NCBI GenBank assembly: GCA_001414345.1 | Contig: LLCB01000345.1 | Span: forward strand, 1 to 58,312 | Origin: Hymenoscyphus infarciens | Lineage: Eukaryota; Ascomycota; Leotiomycetes; Helotiales; Helotiaceae | Direction of reading: 5' to 3' | Length of the DNA stretch: 58,312 bases | Shown here: piece after piece, positions 1 through 10,147 of the stretch | How positions within the stretch are numbered: position 1 is the stretch's first letter | Layout of the letters: the number at the start of each line of letters is the position of its first letter | Position numbers and translations under genes: made by a program | The notes under the pieces: generated by a model | Told to the model about the DNA's origin: nothing | Databases searched by the model: none | Seen by the model: the letters and a program-made list of their open reading frames with translations, nothing else

Positions 1-387
1 AGAAAAGTCGTCTACTAATATACTACTTATAATAATAGCTATTACTTTATAATTATTATTTATTACTTAATAATTACTATTATAATATATAATAATAGTA
101 AGAATATAATAACTTTATAGTAGTATATTACTCTCTACTTAATAGCTAATAATTAGCCTCTCTTTTATTTATATCTATTATTATATAATATATAATAGTA
201 AATAAAGAGTAATTAGCTTTTAAATAATAATACTACTAACTACTAACTCTATCTTAATTACTAGATACTATAATAGTAGATAAGTTATAGTCTTTATAAT
301 AAAGAGATAAATAATATTTTAATTAAGCTAATACTATACTAATTAATAATTAAAGATTTAAAATAAGTCTTTTTAAAAAAGAGAGAA
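1..387 (+). mobile_element. 3' end of an LTR element, cut by window edge
   Basis: These bases align without a gap to 4746-5132, the 3' internal end of element A, and differ from it only by transitions. The stretch ends in a purine-rich tract just before the LTR at 388, which is the expected polypurine tract position. It is therefore the internal 3' end of another element copy upstream of the shared LTR. The sequence is heavily RIP-altered and has no open frame. Confidence 0.8.
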
Positions 388-853
388 TATAATAGTATAC
401 TATTCTAGATTATTATATAATACTACTATTTTAAATTATTAAAATTTATAAAACTACTAATATCTTTAAGTATTATTAATACCTCTAATACTCTAAAGCT
501 AAGATTATAAACAACTAATACTTATATAAGTAAAATATTAAAAGTATTAATATCTAATATTTATATATAAAAGAGATTAAGATTTAAAGATTATATATTT
601 AGCTTTTTAAAGGTTTAGAGGTTATATATTTAGCTTTTTAGCTCTTATTATTTAGTATTAATTATATTAAATAGAGCTTAGTTATTATTATTATTAGAAC
701 TTAGTAGCTTTTAATCTCTTATATTATATTTAATATAAAAGAGAGATAGTTATTATTTTCTTTTATATTAGTATTTAGTATTTATATATATTATTTTACT
801 ATATATACTTTTATATACTTCTACTATAGTTATATATATTTTATATTATTATA
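388..853 (+). repeat. Element A left LTR (shared with upstream copy)
   Basis: About 466 bp, starting TATAATAG and ending ATTATA, the RIP-altered form of a TG...CA LTR. It aligns with the right LTR at 5133-5607 (475 bp), which holds about ten extra bases near its middle. Internal sequence lies on both sides (1-387 and 854 onward), so this LTR joins two units of a tandem arrangement. Confidence 0.75.
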
Positions 854-3800
854 TAAAAATAATAACTCTTCTTTATTAATAATAGCTTTAATAATATCTT
901 TTTTAAGCTTATTATTACTTTTTATTTAAAAGTTAATTTAGTTTTAATTTAGAATATTATAATAGTATTCTTATATAGCTAAGTAATTAAAGACTATTTA
1001 AATAGTTAGTAATATTAGAGCTTAATATTTATATAAATAACTAGTAAAAATTATATTATAGATATATTAAAGAAAGTAAGATATACTAAGTATTTTTAAA
1101 GCTTCTAATAACTTTAGATTTAGTAAATAAGTTAACTTATTATAGTTATTTAAAAAGCTTTTAAATCTAACCTTACTCTCTCTTTTTTCTAAATTAATAT
1201 CTTTAAAATATTAAACCTAGTTTTATTATAAGATATTAAACGCTTTTTTAGAACTACCTCTCTTTCTAAAAGCTATCTAAATAGTACTTATATACTAAGA
1301 TTTAGAAGATCTTAATAAAATAATAGTTAAAAAGACTAGTAAGACTTCTTAAATATAGACTAGATATAGTTAGTTATATAAGCTTTAGAAGTAGAGAATT
1401 AAGAAATAAGAAATTAGCTAGCTAAGCTAGAAAGATAAATAAGTAAGCTTATAATTTAAAGTTAATAAAATACTTTACTTTTAAACTCTTCTTAATTTAA
1501 CTCTCTCTTACTTCTAAGCTTAAATTTATACTCCTTTTAGTTATAAGTAGCTACCTCTAATACCTTCTAATAACTCTCTTCTAAGACTATCTCTCTTTTT
1601 AAAAGACTTTCTAAACCCTTTCTAATCTATAACTATATACTAAGACTTAGAAGATCTTAATAAAATAATAAGTAAGACTTCTTAAATATAAATAATATAT
1701 AAATAAGATAGTAGTATTAAAATAAAAGATAAAATAATTAATTAAATAAGATAGATATAATTATAAGTAAACTATAAAGTTAATAATTTAAAAGATATTT
1801 TACTTTTAAACTTTTATTAATCTAATCTTCTTTTAAACCTTTATTTAAACTCTCTTTTACTTTTAAAGTTTTAATTTAAACTCTTTTTATTTATAAGTTC
1901 TTACTTTTAATACTTTTTTACTACTTCTTTTAAATTAAATATAAATTAGTTAAAATATACTTTTTATTAAAACTAAAAAAGTAAGTTCTTAATTAAGTTA
2001 TTACTATTAATTCTAACTAAATATTATCTAACTCTACTTTAAACTTCTAAGTAAATATTTAAAAAACTATAGTTATAAACTAAGTCTTTACTAGTATAAA
2101 GGTTAAAAGAGATAAAAGTAGAATTAGGAATTAGAAGATTATACTAAAAAAGCTTTTACTAACTTTAAAAAGTTATTTTTTAAGTATAGTTATATTTAAA
2201 GAGATACTAGAGTTAGAAGAGTTCTTTTATATATAGAATAAGATAAGATTATATCTTAGCTCTAAAACGTATCTACTACTTTTAAGAAATACTAGAATTA
2301 TAACTTTACTAAAATAGTATCTAATCTTTTAGTTATAAATAAGAAGATATACTAAAATACTAAGTTATAAGATATTAATACTATAGTTTAAAATACCTCT
2401 CTATCTAGCTTTAAACTTTTTATAATATAATAGTAAATTATTCTTTATTTTAAAAGTAGAATTAGAATTAGAAGATAAATAAGTTTTTAAATATCTTAAA
2501 AAGAATAAGATAACTTATAAGTTTAAGTAATATAGTTTATATAATAATACTAATAAATATTATACTTAAAACTATTCCTTTTATTATTTTAAATATTAGA
2601 TAATAATTTTAATTTTAATAATTTTAACTTTAAGTTTATTTAACTAGTTAAACTACTTCTTTTATTATTTTAAACTTTAAATAATAAGATAACTTTAATA
2701 ATAACTTTTTCTTTAACTAGCTAAAACCTTACTAACTCTAGTAAGAAGTCTTTTTTACTTTTATTACTTTCTTTTTACTTTTAGCTAAGTTAGAAGTTTC
2801 TTTTTTTATTTAAACTTTTTAAAATAGATATAAGTTAGTTAAAATATACTTTTTATTAAAATAAAATAAAGAAGTAAGCTTTTAACTAAGTTATTACTAT
2901 TTCTTAACTAAGTATTATCTAACTCTACTTTAAACTTCTACTAACTTAAGTTTAAATAAACTTACTTTCTTTTATATTTAGTATATTAGATATTTTATTT
3001 AAATTTAAATTAGATATAAATTAGTATACTTTTAAAGTAAGCTTTTAACTAAGTTATTACTATTATTTATAATATTATCTTTTAATATTTACTTCTAACT
3101 TTATTCTAAATTTGTCTCTATCTTTACTTTAAACTTTTTAAACTTTTTAAACTTTAAACTTTTTCTAATTTATTAAATAGAATTAGACTATACTTTTTTA
3201 ATAAATATAAATACTTATACTTTAATATTAACTAAAAAATTAGAAATAAAGTCTACTTATTTATTAAGAATCTTAAAATAAATTATCTTAGTTAAAAGCT
3301 TACTAAATAGTAGATAGAACCTTTTAAAATACTAGAATATATAGAATACTCTTATAAGCTAAAACTTCTTAAAAGCTTATTAATTTATAATATTTTTACT
3401 TTTAATATACTTTTAAAAGGATCTAAATACTCTCTTACTAGAATAAAAGTCTTTAAAGCTTTTATTAGATATTATTAAAAGTATATAAGAATAAAAAGTA
3501 TAAGAAATACTTAGTAATAGACTTTTTAAAAGATAGTTAAAGTATTAAGTAAAATAGGTTAGATATAATTTAAATCCTACTTAGTATCTTATAGAAAATT
3601 TTTAAGGTTTACTATATTATTTAAAAGACTTTTATACTAAATATTTAGAAGAGCTAAGACTACTCTAATACCTCTTTAAATAGATTAATATATAAGAATT
3701 AGATAAGAATTAAGAAAAAGAGTTAATTTATAAAACTCTATTAATACTCTCTAATTCTAGTTACTTTTAATAAGAAACTTATAATAAAAACCTAAGATAA

Positions 3801-5132
3801 AATACTAACTAGTAGAAATGTTTAAAGTTAATAAAATAAAGAATTAAAACTAAGTTACTACTAAAATAAAGCTTATATCTTCTCTTTTTTCTTTAACTTA
3901 TTATTCTTCTCTTTACTCTTTTAAATATAAGAAGCTTAAATTAGCTCTTCTTCTACTATCTCCTTTTTATAAGAGTGCTTCTTATCTTAGTAACCACTTA
4001 TAACTAGCTTTAGAGAAGATGCTTATAAACTCTTTAAGTAGGCTTTAAAAAGAACCTAAACCTAGGTTTAGATAAAAGTCTTACCTTTTATAATATAGTA
4101 TAAGAACTATTAAGTATTAATAACTAAAACCTTTCTAATAAGTAAGAGATACTTATAATAACCTTAATATAAAGCACTTAAGTCTCTTTTAAAAAAGTAA
4201 ACTATATCTTTAAACTCTTCTTTAGTACTTTTATATTAGTAATAACTAATACCTTATCTAAAGCCTTAGTAGCTCTCTTAATCTCCTTCTTCTTCTCTTT
4301 AAGCTTAAGCTTACTAAACTCCTTCTTAATAAACTATAATAACTACTTAAGTTAAAATAAATTTAATATATATTTAAAATTAAACTTATTAGAATATATA
4401 TAATATTCTACTTAATATAGTACTTAAACTTCTTTAACTTTAACTTCTTAAAAGTATATATATAATCTCTGTTTTAAGATTTTACTTAAAGATACTAAAT
4501 ATAATAGACTTAGTAAGTAGCTAGAAGTATACTAGAAGGATATAGAAGAAGTATTTTACTATATTAGATTAGTCTTAAATTAGGTTTTATTAAAAAGAGA
4601 AGAACTTACTTTTATATATATATATATAATATATATATATATTCTAAGAGATAAGTTAGTATATAAGAATATATCTAATTAGAAGATATTCTTACTATTT
4701 ATATTATTTAAATAAAAAGAAAAGAAGAAAAGAAGTTAGAATTAGAGAAAAGTCGTCTACTAATATACTACTTATAATAATAGCTATTACTTTATAATTA
4801 TTATTTATTACTTAATAATTACTATTATAATATATAATAATAGTAAGAATATAATAACTTTATAGTAGTATATTACTCTCTACTTAATAGCTAATAATTA
4901 GCCTCTCTTTTATTTATATCTATTATTATATAATATATAATAGTAAATAAAGAGTAATTAGTTCTTAAATAATAATACTACTAGCTACTAACTCTACCTT
5001 AACTACTAGATACTATAATAATAGATAAGTTATAGTCTTTATAATAAAGAGATAAATAATATTTTAATTAATCTAATACTATACTAATTAATAACTAAAG
5101 ACTTAAGATAAGTCTTTTTAAAGAAGAGAGAA

Positions 5133-5607
5133 TATAATAGTATACTATTCTAAATTATTATATAATAGTACTATCTTAAATTATTAGTATTCGTAAAACT
5201 ACTAATATCTTTAAGTATTATTAATACCTCTAATACTCTAAGACCGAGATTATAAATAACTAATACTTATATAAGCGAAGTACTAAAGGTATTAATATCT
5301 AATATTTATATATAAAAGAGATTAAGGTTTTAAGATTATATATTTAGCTTTCTAAAGGTTTAAAGGTTATATATTTAGCTTTTTAGCTCTTATTATTTAG
5401 TATTAGCTATATTAGATAGAGCTTAGTTATTATTATTATTAGAACTTAGTAGCTTCCGACCTCTTATATATAGACGTTTATATTTAGTATAGAAGAGAGA
5501 TAGTTATTATTTTCTTCTATATTAGTACCTAGTATCTATATACGTTATTCTACTATACGTACTCCTATATACCTCTACTATAGTTATATATATTTCGTAC
5601 TATTATA
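5133..5607 (+). repeat. Element A right LTR
   Basis: A 475-bp copy of the LTR at 388. It follows a polypurine-like AAGAAGAGAGAA and ends CTATTATA, where a different tandem repeat begins. It keeps more CG and GC than the left copy (for example around 5450-5480), so the two LTRs carry different mutation loads. Confidence 0.75.
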
Positions 5608-6165
5608 CTATTAAGAGTTATATATTCTAGTTAGTTAAGCTTTATTAAATTTTAAAACTAGTAGCTTCTATTATATTAAGTTCTAGTACTAATTATATTT
5701 TATATTTCTAGTACTATTAAAAGTTCTATATTCTAGTTATTTAAGCTTTATTTACTATTAATATTATAAAACTAGTAGCTTTTGTTTTATTATATTCTAA
5801 TACTAGTTATATTTTATTAAGTTCTAGTACTAATTATATTTTATACTTCTAGTACTATTAAACGTTATATATTCTAGTTAGTTAAGCTTTATTTACTTTT
5901 AAAATTATAAAACTAATAGCTTTTAATATATTAAGTTCTAATATTAATTATATTAAATACTTCTAATATAATTAAAAGTTAGTTAGTTAAGCTTTTTTTA
6001 CTATTAAAGTTATAAAACTAGTAGCTTGTCTTTTATTAAATTTTAAAAGCTTTTATATTATTAAGTTCTAGTATTTATCTTATTCTATATTTCTAATACT
6101 ACTAAAAGTTATATATCCTAGTTAGATAAGCTTTATTTACTATAAAAATAATAATATTACTAGAT
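5608..6165. repeat. Irregular ~106-141 bp tandem repeat
   Basis: A unit containing a TATATATTCTAGTTAGTTAAG-like core followed by 'aaaactagtagctt' and 'ttctagtactaattatatt' recurs with starts near 5616, 5722, 5863, 5977 and 6107. Spacing is 106, 141, 114 and 130 bp. The array abuts the end of element A and stops just before GC content rises at about 6180. No coding potential is seen. Confidence 0.7.
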
Positions 6166-6307
6166 TAACTATTAGAATATTAGACAGAAACAGAGTTCTC
6201 TACATAGCTAGGTATAAATTTTCTTATCTCTTCTCACCTGAGAACCCTAGCCTGTAAGGTGAAACCTCTCAAAACCCGCGAGGGTAGGTTTGTTAGCCGT
6301 AGTGTAA

Positions 6308-7217
6308 TCAGAATAGGACTTGGGCTATTCGTGAATGAGCAGCCTGCTCGCAATAGTAAGGCTTCATCACAGTAAGTAGTCGTGTCCCCCAATCATTCTG
6401 CCAATGCCAGACATAAAATGCCTTTACAAACTCCCAATGCTCAGGGTACCAGCCTGCCATCTCCCAGTCCACGATTCCGGCAACGTGACCGTCCTTGATA
6501 ATGATGTTTGCAGGCCGGAAGTCGGCATGCGTGAAGACAATTTCGTGTTCGTGAGCAGCGAGCATGCCGGTCATAAATGGACCTACATCCCCCTTATAGC
6601 TGGAGCAGTAGGCTTTGACCAGGCTGGCGTTAAAATCATCTTCGGATGAAAAAGGACCTATTGATACTGTTAACTCGTATGCTAGTCATTGGGCCCAGAA
6701 AAAGAGGAGAAGTACCTTTGTTAGGCAAGTATTCGAGCATTGAGTCCATCGACGGACCATTTTCGAGCGACCCGATATAGCCAGCGGATGGAATATTTCG
6801 TAATTGCTTGAGATAGCCTTTAAGTTCTCCCATTACCCAGTCTTTCGATTGATCATCCAAATTTTCCCATTTTTTCTCCGCGGTCTCTCCATCTACAAGT
6901 TTCATGAAAATATACGTGTCGTATTTGGAAGACCACTCCTCGTCCCGTTCCTCAAACGGACCATGTGTGTAGGCCGCGAAGATGTGGGGCACCGGTATCG
7001 ATGTATTTTTTGCAACGAATTGCAAAGCTTTTGCTTCATTCATCTGCACAGAGTCACCATACTTAACCACTAAATCCGGGGCAATTTTCTTGATTTTGAC
7101 TCCACCACGTGAGAAGATCATCACTTCGTTTGGAAGACTGTTCAAGTTTTCTGGGAGTATAATATCAAAAACTGGATCTTTGATTTGAATCTGTATCTCG
7201 GGATGCGAAGGAGCCAT
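6308..7217 (-). CDS. APH-family phosphotransferase-like protein, two exons
   Basis: Exons run 7217-6716 and 6657-6308, giving 283 residues. The 58-nt intron (6658-6715) starts GTACTT, ends AATAG and has a CTAGC/TTAAC branch candidate; splicing joins PNK to GPFSSEDD in frame. The protein fits the aminoglycoside phosphotransferase/choline kinase fold (PF01636), a broad fungal family of small-molecule or protein kinases whose substrates are mostly unknown. An N-lobe lysine lies in VVKYG. The Brenner-type catalytic loop HADFRPANI starts near residue 211 with Ala in place of the usual Gly, and the metal-binding Asp is in IVDWE near residue 231. I chose the ATG at 7217 (MAPSHPEI); an in-frame ATG at 7343 would add a low-complexity leader. 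It is likely cytosolic. Drug resistance should not be assumed. Confidence 0.85.
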
Positions 7218-7658
7218 GGTGATGCGACTATGAATTTCCTGTTTTCGTAGGTGTTGGTGAAATTTGGAATGAAATGGGCTGGGGACGCTGCTTTGAATTG
7301 TGGTGAAGGTCCCACAAAAGCGGCGCGCCAGGCTATGGATCACGCTTGATTAGAACAAGTTGGGTTTTGTTCTTAACACTGGTTTGAAGCGTATCTAGTG
7401 ACATGAGTTCTTGTCTGTAACCTCTTTAGCCAGCCCTCCGGCTAAGTTTCCCCCTTATGTCTTGAATTCTAATCGTTTTCCTCGTTCCCCACGTGACAGC
7501 CCCTCTCCCAGTTGGAAACGAAGATTTTATAAATGATTGAAAAACTATTCAAGGCGCCCTAATAACCAAAAGTTCAGTCCATTCAAGTGTTGTTGATACC
7601 CTTACAACCCGTCCCAAAATACTCGAACAAAATACTCTAAAATAGTTCCTAAATCCCA
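7218..7658. promoter_or_regulatory. Shared upstream region of two divergent ORFs
   Basis: This 441-bp stretch separates the kinase-like gene (minus) from the small plus-strand ORF starting at 7659. A TATA-like TTTTATAAAT at 7525-7534 lies about 125 bp before the plus ORF, followed by a CA-rich leader. CACGTGAC near 7490 contains an E-box-type CACGTG palindrome. No transcription start can be proven from sequence. Confidence 0.35.
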
Positions 7659-7883
7659 ATGCCGCGAAGAAAAAAGAGCTCGGAACGAGCCAAGAAAAAG
7701 GAAACATTACATCCCAGCAATCAAATCACCTCCTTCTGGTCGTTGACAGACCTAATCGAGTACGATCATATTCTACAACGTGTACGTTCACTCTTCACAA
7801 AATGTGAGAAGGGAGGAAGGAATACAGGTAGTTTCAGCTACTACCTCAATAAGATTTTTCTTTTCGACGACGATTTAACTTAG
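7659..7883 (+). CDS. Small hypothetical ORF, 74 residues
   Basis: An ATG-initiated frame of 74 residues with a very basic N-terminus (MPRRKKSSERAKKKE) and a C-terminus ending in DDD. I do not recognise a family. In its favour are a TATA-like motif upstream and a CA-rich leader without ATGs. Against it are its length and the absence of any motif. A GTACGT...TACAG pair inside it (about 7779-7827) could be an intron, which would change the C-terminus. Its stop overlaps by three bases the stop codon of the convergent secreted-protein gene (7880-7882), so the two 3' ends would overlap if both are transcribed. Confidence 0.35.
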   Translation: MPRRKKSSERAKKKETLHPSNQITSFWSLTDLIEYDHILQRVRSLFTKCEKGGRNTGSFSYYLNKIFLFDDDLT

Positions 7884-8804
7884 TAGTCATCACTCTCCTC
7901 TGTATCATTATCCTCACTGTCATCTGAAGATGCTTCATCATGTCAGAAAGTTTTCATCAAAATACATGCAAGGAAAAACAGTTTTCTTGACATGGAGAAC
8001 TTACATCCTTCGGCGTCTGTAACAACAGGAACACCAGGCTCATCCTCAGTGTAAGGCTCCTCAGTTGGGGCGGGATACGAAACTGAATCAGTTGGGGTAA
8101 TGGTCGCAACTTTGGTGGCAACTGAAGTGAGCTTCGTTGGGATGGGTAGAATGCTGACGATTGAAGGTTCTGGGAAGGTGTCGGTGATAATGGTAGGTAC
8201 GCCTGGTTTTTTGGTTGTCGCTGGGACTCCCGTTGGTACTCCGTCTGAGATGGGATATGTCGTGATTGGGGCGTTCCAAGAGATTGGGAAATCGCTCTCT
8301 GGAATGGGGTGGTGCGACGGAATTGGCTGGACGCTTGTAGGCTGTCCATAAGAACCATCATTATATTGGGTAGGAGGATGGCTAAAAACATAGTGTTAGA
8401 CTTTCCAGAAAAACACAAACGCGTGAGTAGATATATGGTATCAGAAAGAAGAGAGAAACTACTTACTACTCGCCATCATCGTATGTTGCTGAGGTAGGGT
8501 GGATGAGATACAATGGGTCGTGAACAGAAGATGGGCCGGATGGGAAAATAGACTTGAAAGATTCATAGACGACAGTAGGAACAGGTTTATCGGAATGTGG
8601 AAAACGTGTTGGGTTGACCAATGTTGCCGTTGGAACTTGTTTATCGCTAATATATGATGCAAGCCTGCCGGTTGCTTGTGCCGGGTTCTCATAGGCTGGG
8701 ATGGTGGAATCGATGGGTTTTCCTCCAGCTGGGAGTGCGTTGACAACACTCATGAGAGTGATGGAAGCAATGATAGCATTGCTGAGATTCAAGCTGGCGA
8801 TCAT
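7880..8804 (-). CDS. Secreted cysteine-free Ser/Thr/Pro-rich protein, three exons
   Basis: Exons run 8804-8467, 8381-8005 and 7923-7880, giving 252 residues. Both introns start GTAAGT. Intron 1 (8382-8466) has TCTAACAC before its TTTTAG acceptor; intron 2 (7924-8004) ends TTCAG with TTCTGACAT upstream. Joining restores one frame. The start at 8804 gives an N-terminal signal peptide (IIASITLMSVVNA, likely cut before LPAGG). The mature part is rich in Ser, Thr, Pro and Val and contains no cysteine. It ends in an acidic tail, DSEDNDTEESDDY. I do not recognise a domain. The composition suits an O-glycosylated wall or secreted protein. An effector role is possible because it sits beside an AT-rich repeat block, but that is inference only. 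An upstream ATG at 8864 would bury the signal peptide. Confidence 0.7.
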
Positions 8805-9820
8805 ATTTGCTGCTGTTGGATGCAGAAATGGTTGGTGGAAACGAGGGTCACTGAATAGATTCACGAAAAGGAGTGTGTTGAGTGAAACTGTAATGAAAGT
8901 TGTGTAACTAAAGTGGTGTTGCTGCTGCTGATGAGAATGAGAATGTACATGAAGAGATTTCGCTTTCTATTATACTTCTAGTCAGTGAGTTGAATCATCA
9001 GCCATCTTTCGCACAATAGAACACTTGGACCTTGTTCTGGGTGTTTAATTCCTTGAGGATTCCCCAATACGGTCGCCTTGTGAACGGTAACTCAATGGGT
9101 GATGAAATACTCAAAAACCTCGTGATTGAAGATTTCGGAAATTAGCTAGTGGCGGAGGAATCATCCTACATTGATGTGTTGGTAAGGAGTTCACGAGCTT
9201 ATTTTCTGCTGTCGGGACCGATTGCACAATTCTGGTGAGTTCGCACTTTCTTACTCTCGTACAAGCTGAGATCATGAGGGTGAGGCCTACTCGCCTTACG
9301 ATCTCATATGCTAGTGCGAATTTGCATCTTCTATCTTTCAAGTGTGCATAGTAGGTAAATAGGTCGATTTATTCTATCTAAATCTGCTTTTTTTAGCCCA
9401 CTGTGGTAAATGAGTAGACTTTAAAGAATTCGACGTACCTCGCGGATCTGGAATCCTAGACGCCTGCGCCTCAAAAATATCACGAATAAGCGAACGTTCC
9501 TGGTCCGCTGACTGTGTCTCGTTGGTTTTTTCCCCATAAAGCTGATTAATTGAACATCTCGCATCATCCTTCGCTTACGCGTACTTCCCGCTCACTCTGG
9601 CTGCACGGCATAGTCAAATCTTAGGTACCGGGCCAGTCGGAGTTAGTGAGAAGCGTTTCAGCCCAATTCCTTTTTTTAAAACAATTTCCACCATTTTCAG
9701 ATGTCCAGTGAAAACACACAGTTTGCTATAATGCAGCCAAAGGGGACCGACCTCCTTCAAATACATTATATAAGTCATACCTCCTCATTAGGGCTCACCT
9801 CATTAGACCGTCCTTCGAAA
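8805..9820. other. Intergenic stretch upstream of the secreted-protein gene
   Basis: Ordinary base composition with CA/TG present, so this is not RIP-altered. It should hold the promoter of the minus-strand gene starting at 8804. Small frames such as 9111-9341 (minus) have no start context, introns or family features that I can defend. A TATA-like CATTATATAAG lies near 9762-9772. Confidence 0.4.
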
Positions 9821-10140
9821 ATGGTCAGCACCTTCATCGCATGGTCAGTTTTTTTTTAAATAAATTCCAACAGTGATTGCAAGAGAACGAAAATAACTAC
9901 ACGTAAGTTCCTTAGCTAACGTGTTCAAAATGTAGTAAGGAGTTATATGCCGCGAAGATCAGCGAGCCTTTACTATAGAGACAGCAAGCGTTCTGAAAGA
10001 AGGGAACTTTTATCCACAGCCAGTACCTATCAAGAAAGAAAAATTTTAAGGTGAAGTCTATAGTATGGTAGATGGAGTTTGCCGAAGCGAACAAGCGAAA
10101 ATATATCATAAAATTAGTAAGATTCTTCAACCCCCCCCTA
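9821..10140 (+). other. Possible gene start with intron-like signals, unresolved
   Basis: About 50 bp after the TATA-like motif there is an ATG (MVSTFIA...). It is followed by a GTCAGT donor at 9844, a GCTAAC branch candidate at 9914-9919 and a TGTAG acceptor at 9931-9935, which would make a 92-nt intron. The joined frame closes after about 21 codons. This could be a very short peptide, a truncated gene or chance. The run of C bases at about 10131-10147 (two C tracts split by TA) marks its end. Confidence 0.15.
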
Positions 10141-10147
10141 CCCCCCC

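Larger units (their letters stand above)
388..5607 (+). mobile_element. LTR element A: deleted, RIP-degraded relative of element B
   Basis: LTRs lie at 388-853 and 5133-5607, with about 4.3 kb between them. The sequence after the left LTR matches, in reverse complement, the 5' leader of element B (about 39.6-39.77 kb), and the 3.24-3.43 kb part matches B across its chromovirus insertion point (28.59/34.45 kb). B carries a readable reverse transcriptase about 2 kb upstream of that point, but A is too short to hold it and I found none. A is best read as a non-autonomous deletion derivative that depended on B-type proteins. CA and TG dinucleotides are nearly gone and every frame is full of TAA/TAG stops. 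Confidence 0.7.

Noticed and set aside
1..860. An ~860-bp LTR shared by 1-860 and 4746-5607
   Set aside because: The repeated unit contains an internal polypurine tract followed by TATAATAG. Comparison with B (exact 496-bp LTRs and ATTAT TSDs) shows that only the last ~470 bp is the LTR and the rest is 3' internal sequence.
6404..7188. Plus-strand ORFs inside the APH-like gene
   Set aside because: Shadows of the well-supported minus-strand coding exons.
6308..7217. Antibiotic resistance gene
   Set aside because: APH-fold proteins are numerous in fungi with unknown substrates; nothing in the sequence supports an aminoglycoside substrate.
8088..8907. Other-frame ORFs over the secreted-protein gene
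   Set aside because: They run across splice sites of the three-exon model and lack a signal peptide or motif.
10131..10147. C-tract as a telomere-like or regulatory motif
   Set aside because: It is two short homopolymer runs without any telomere repeat; no further structure.
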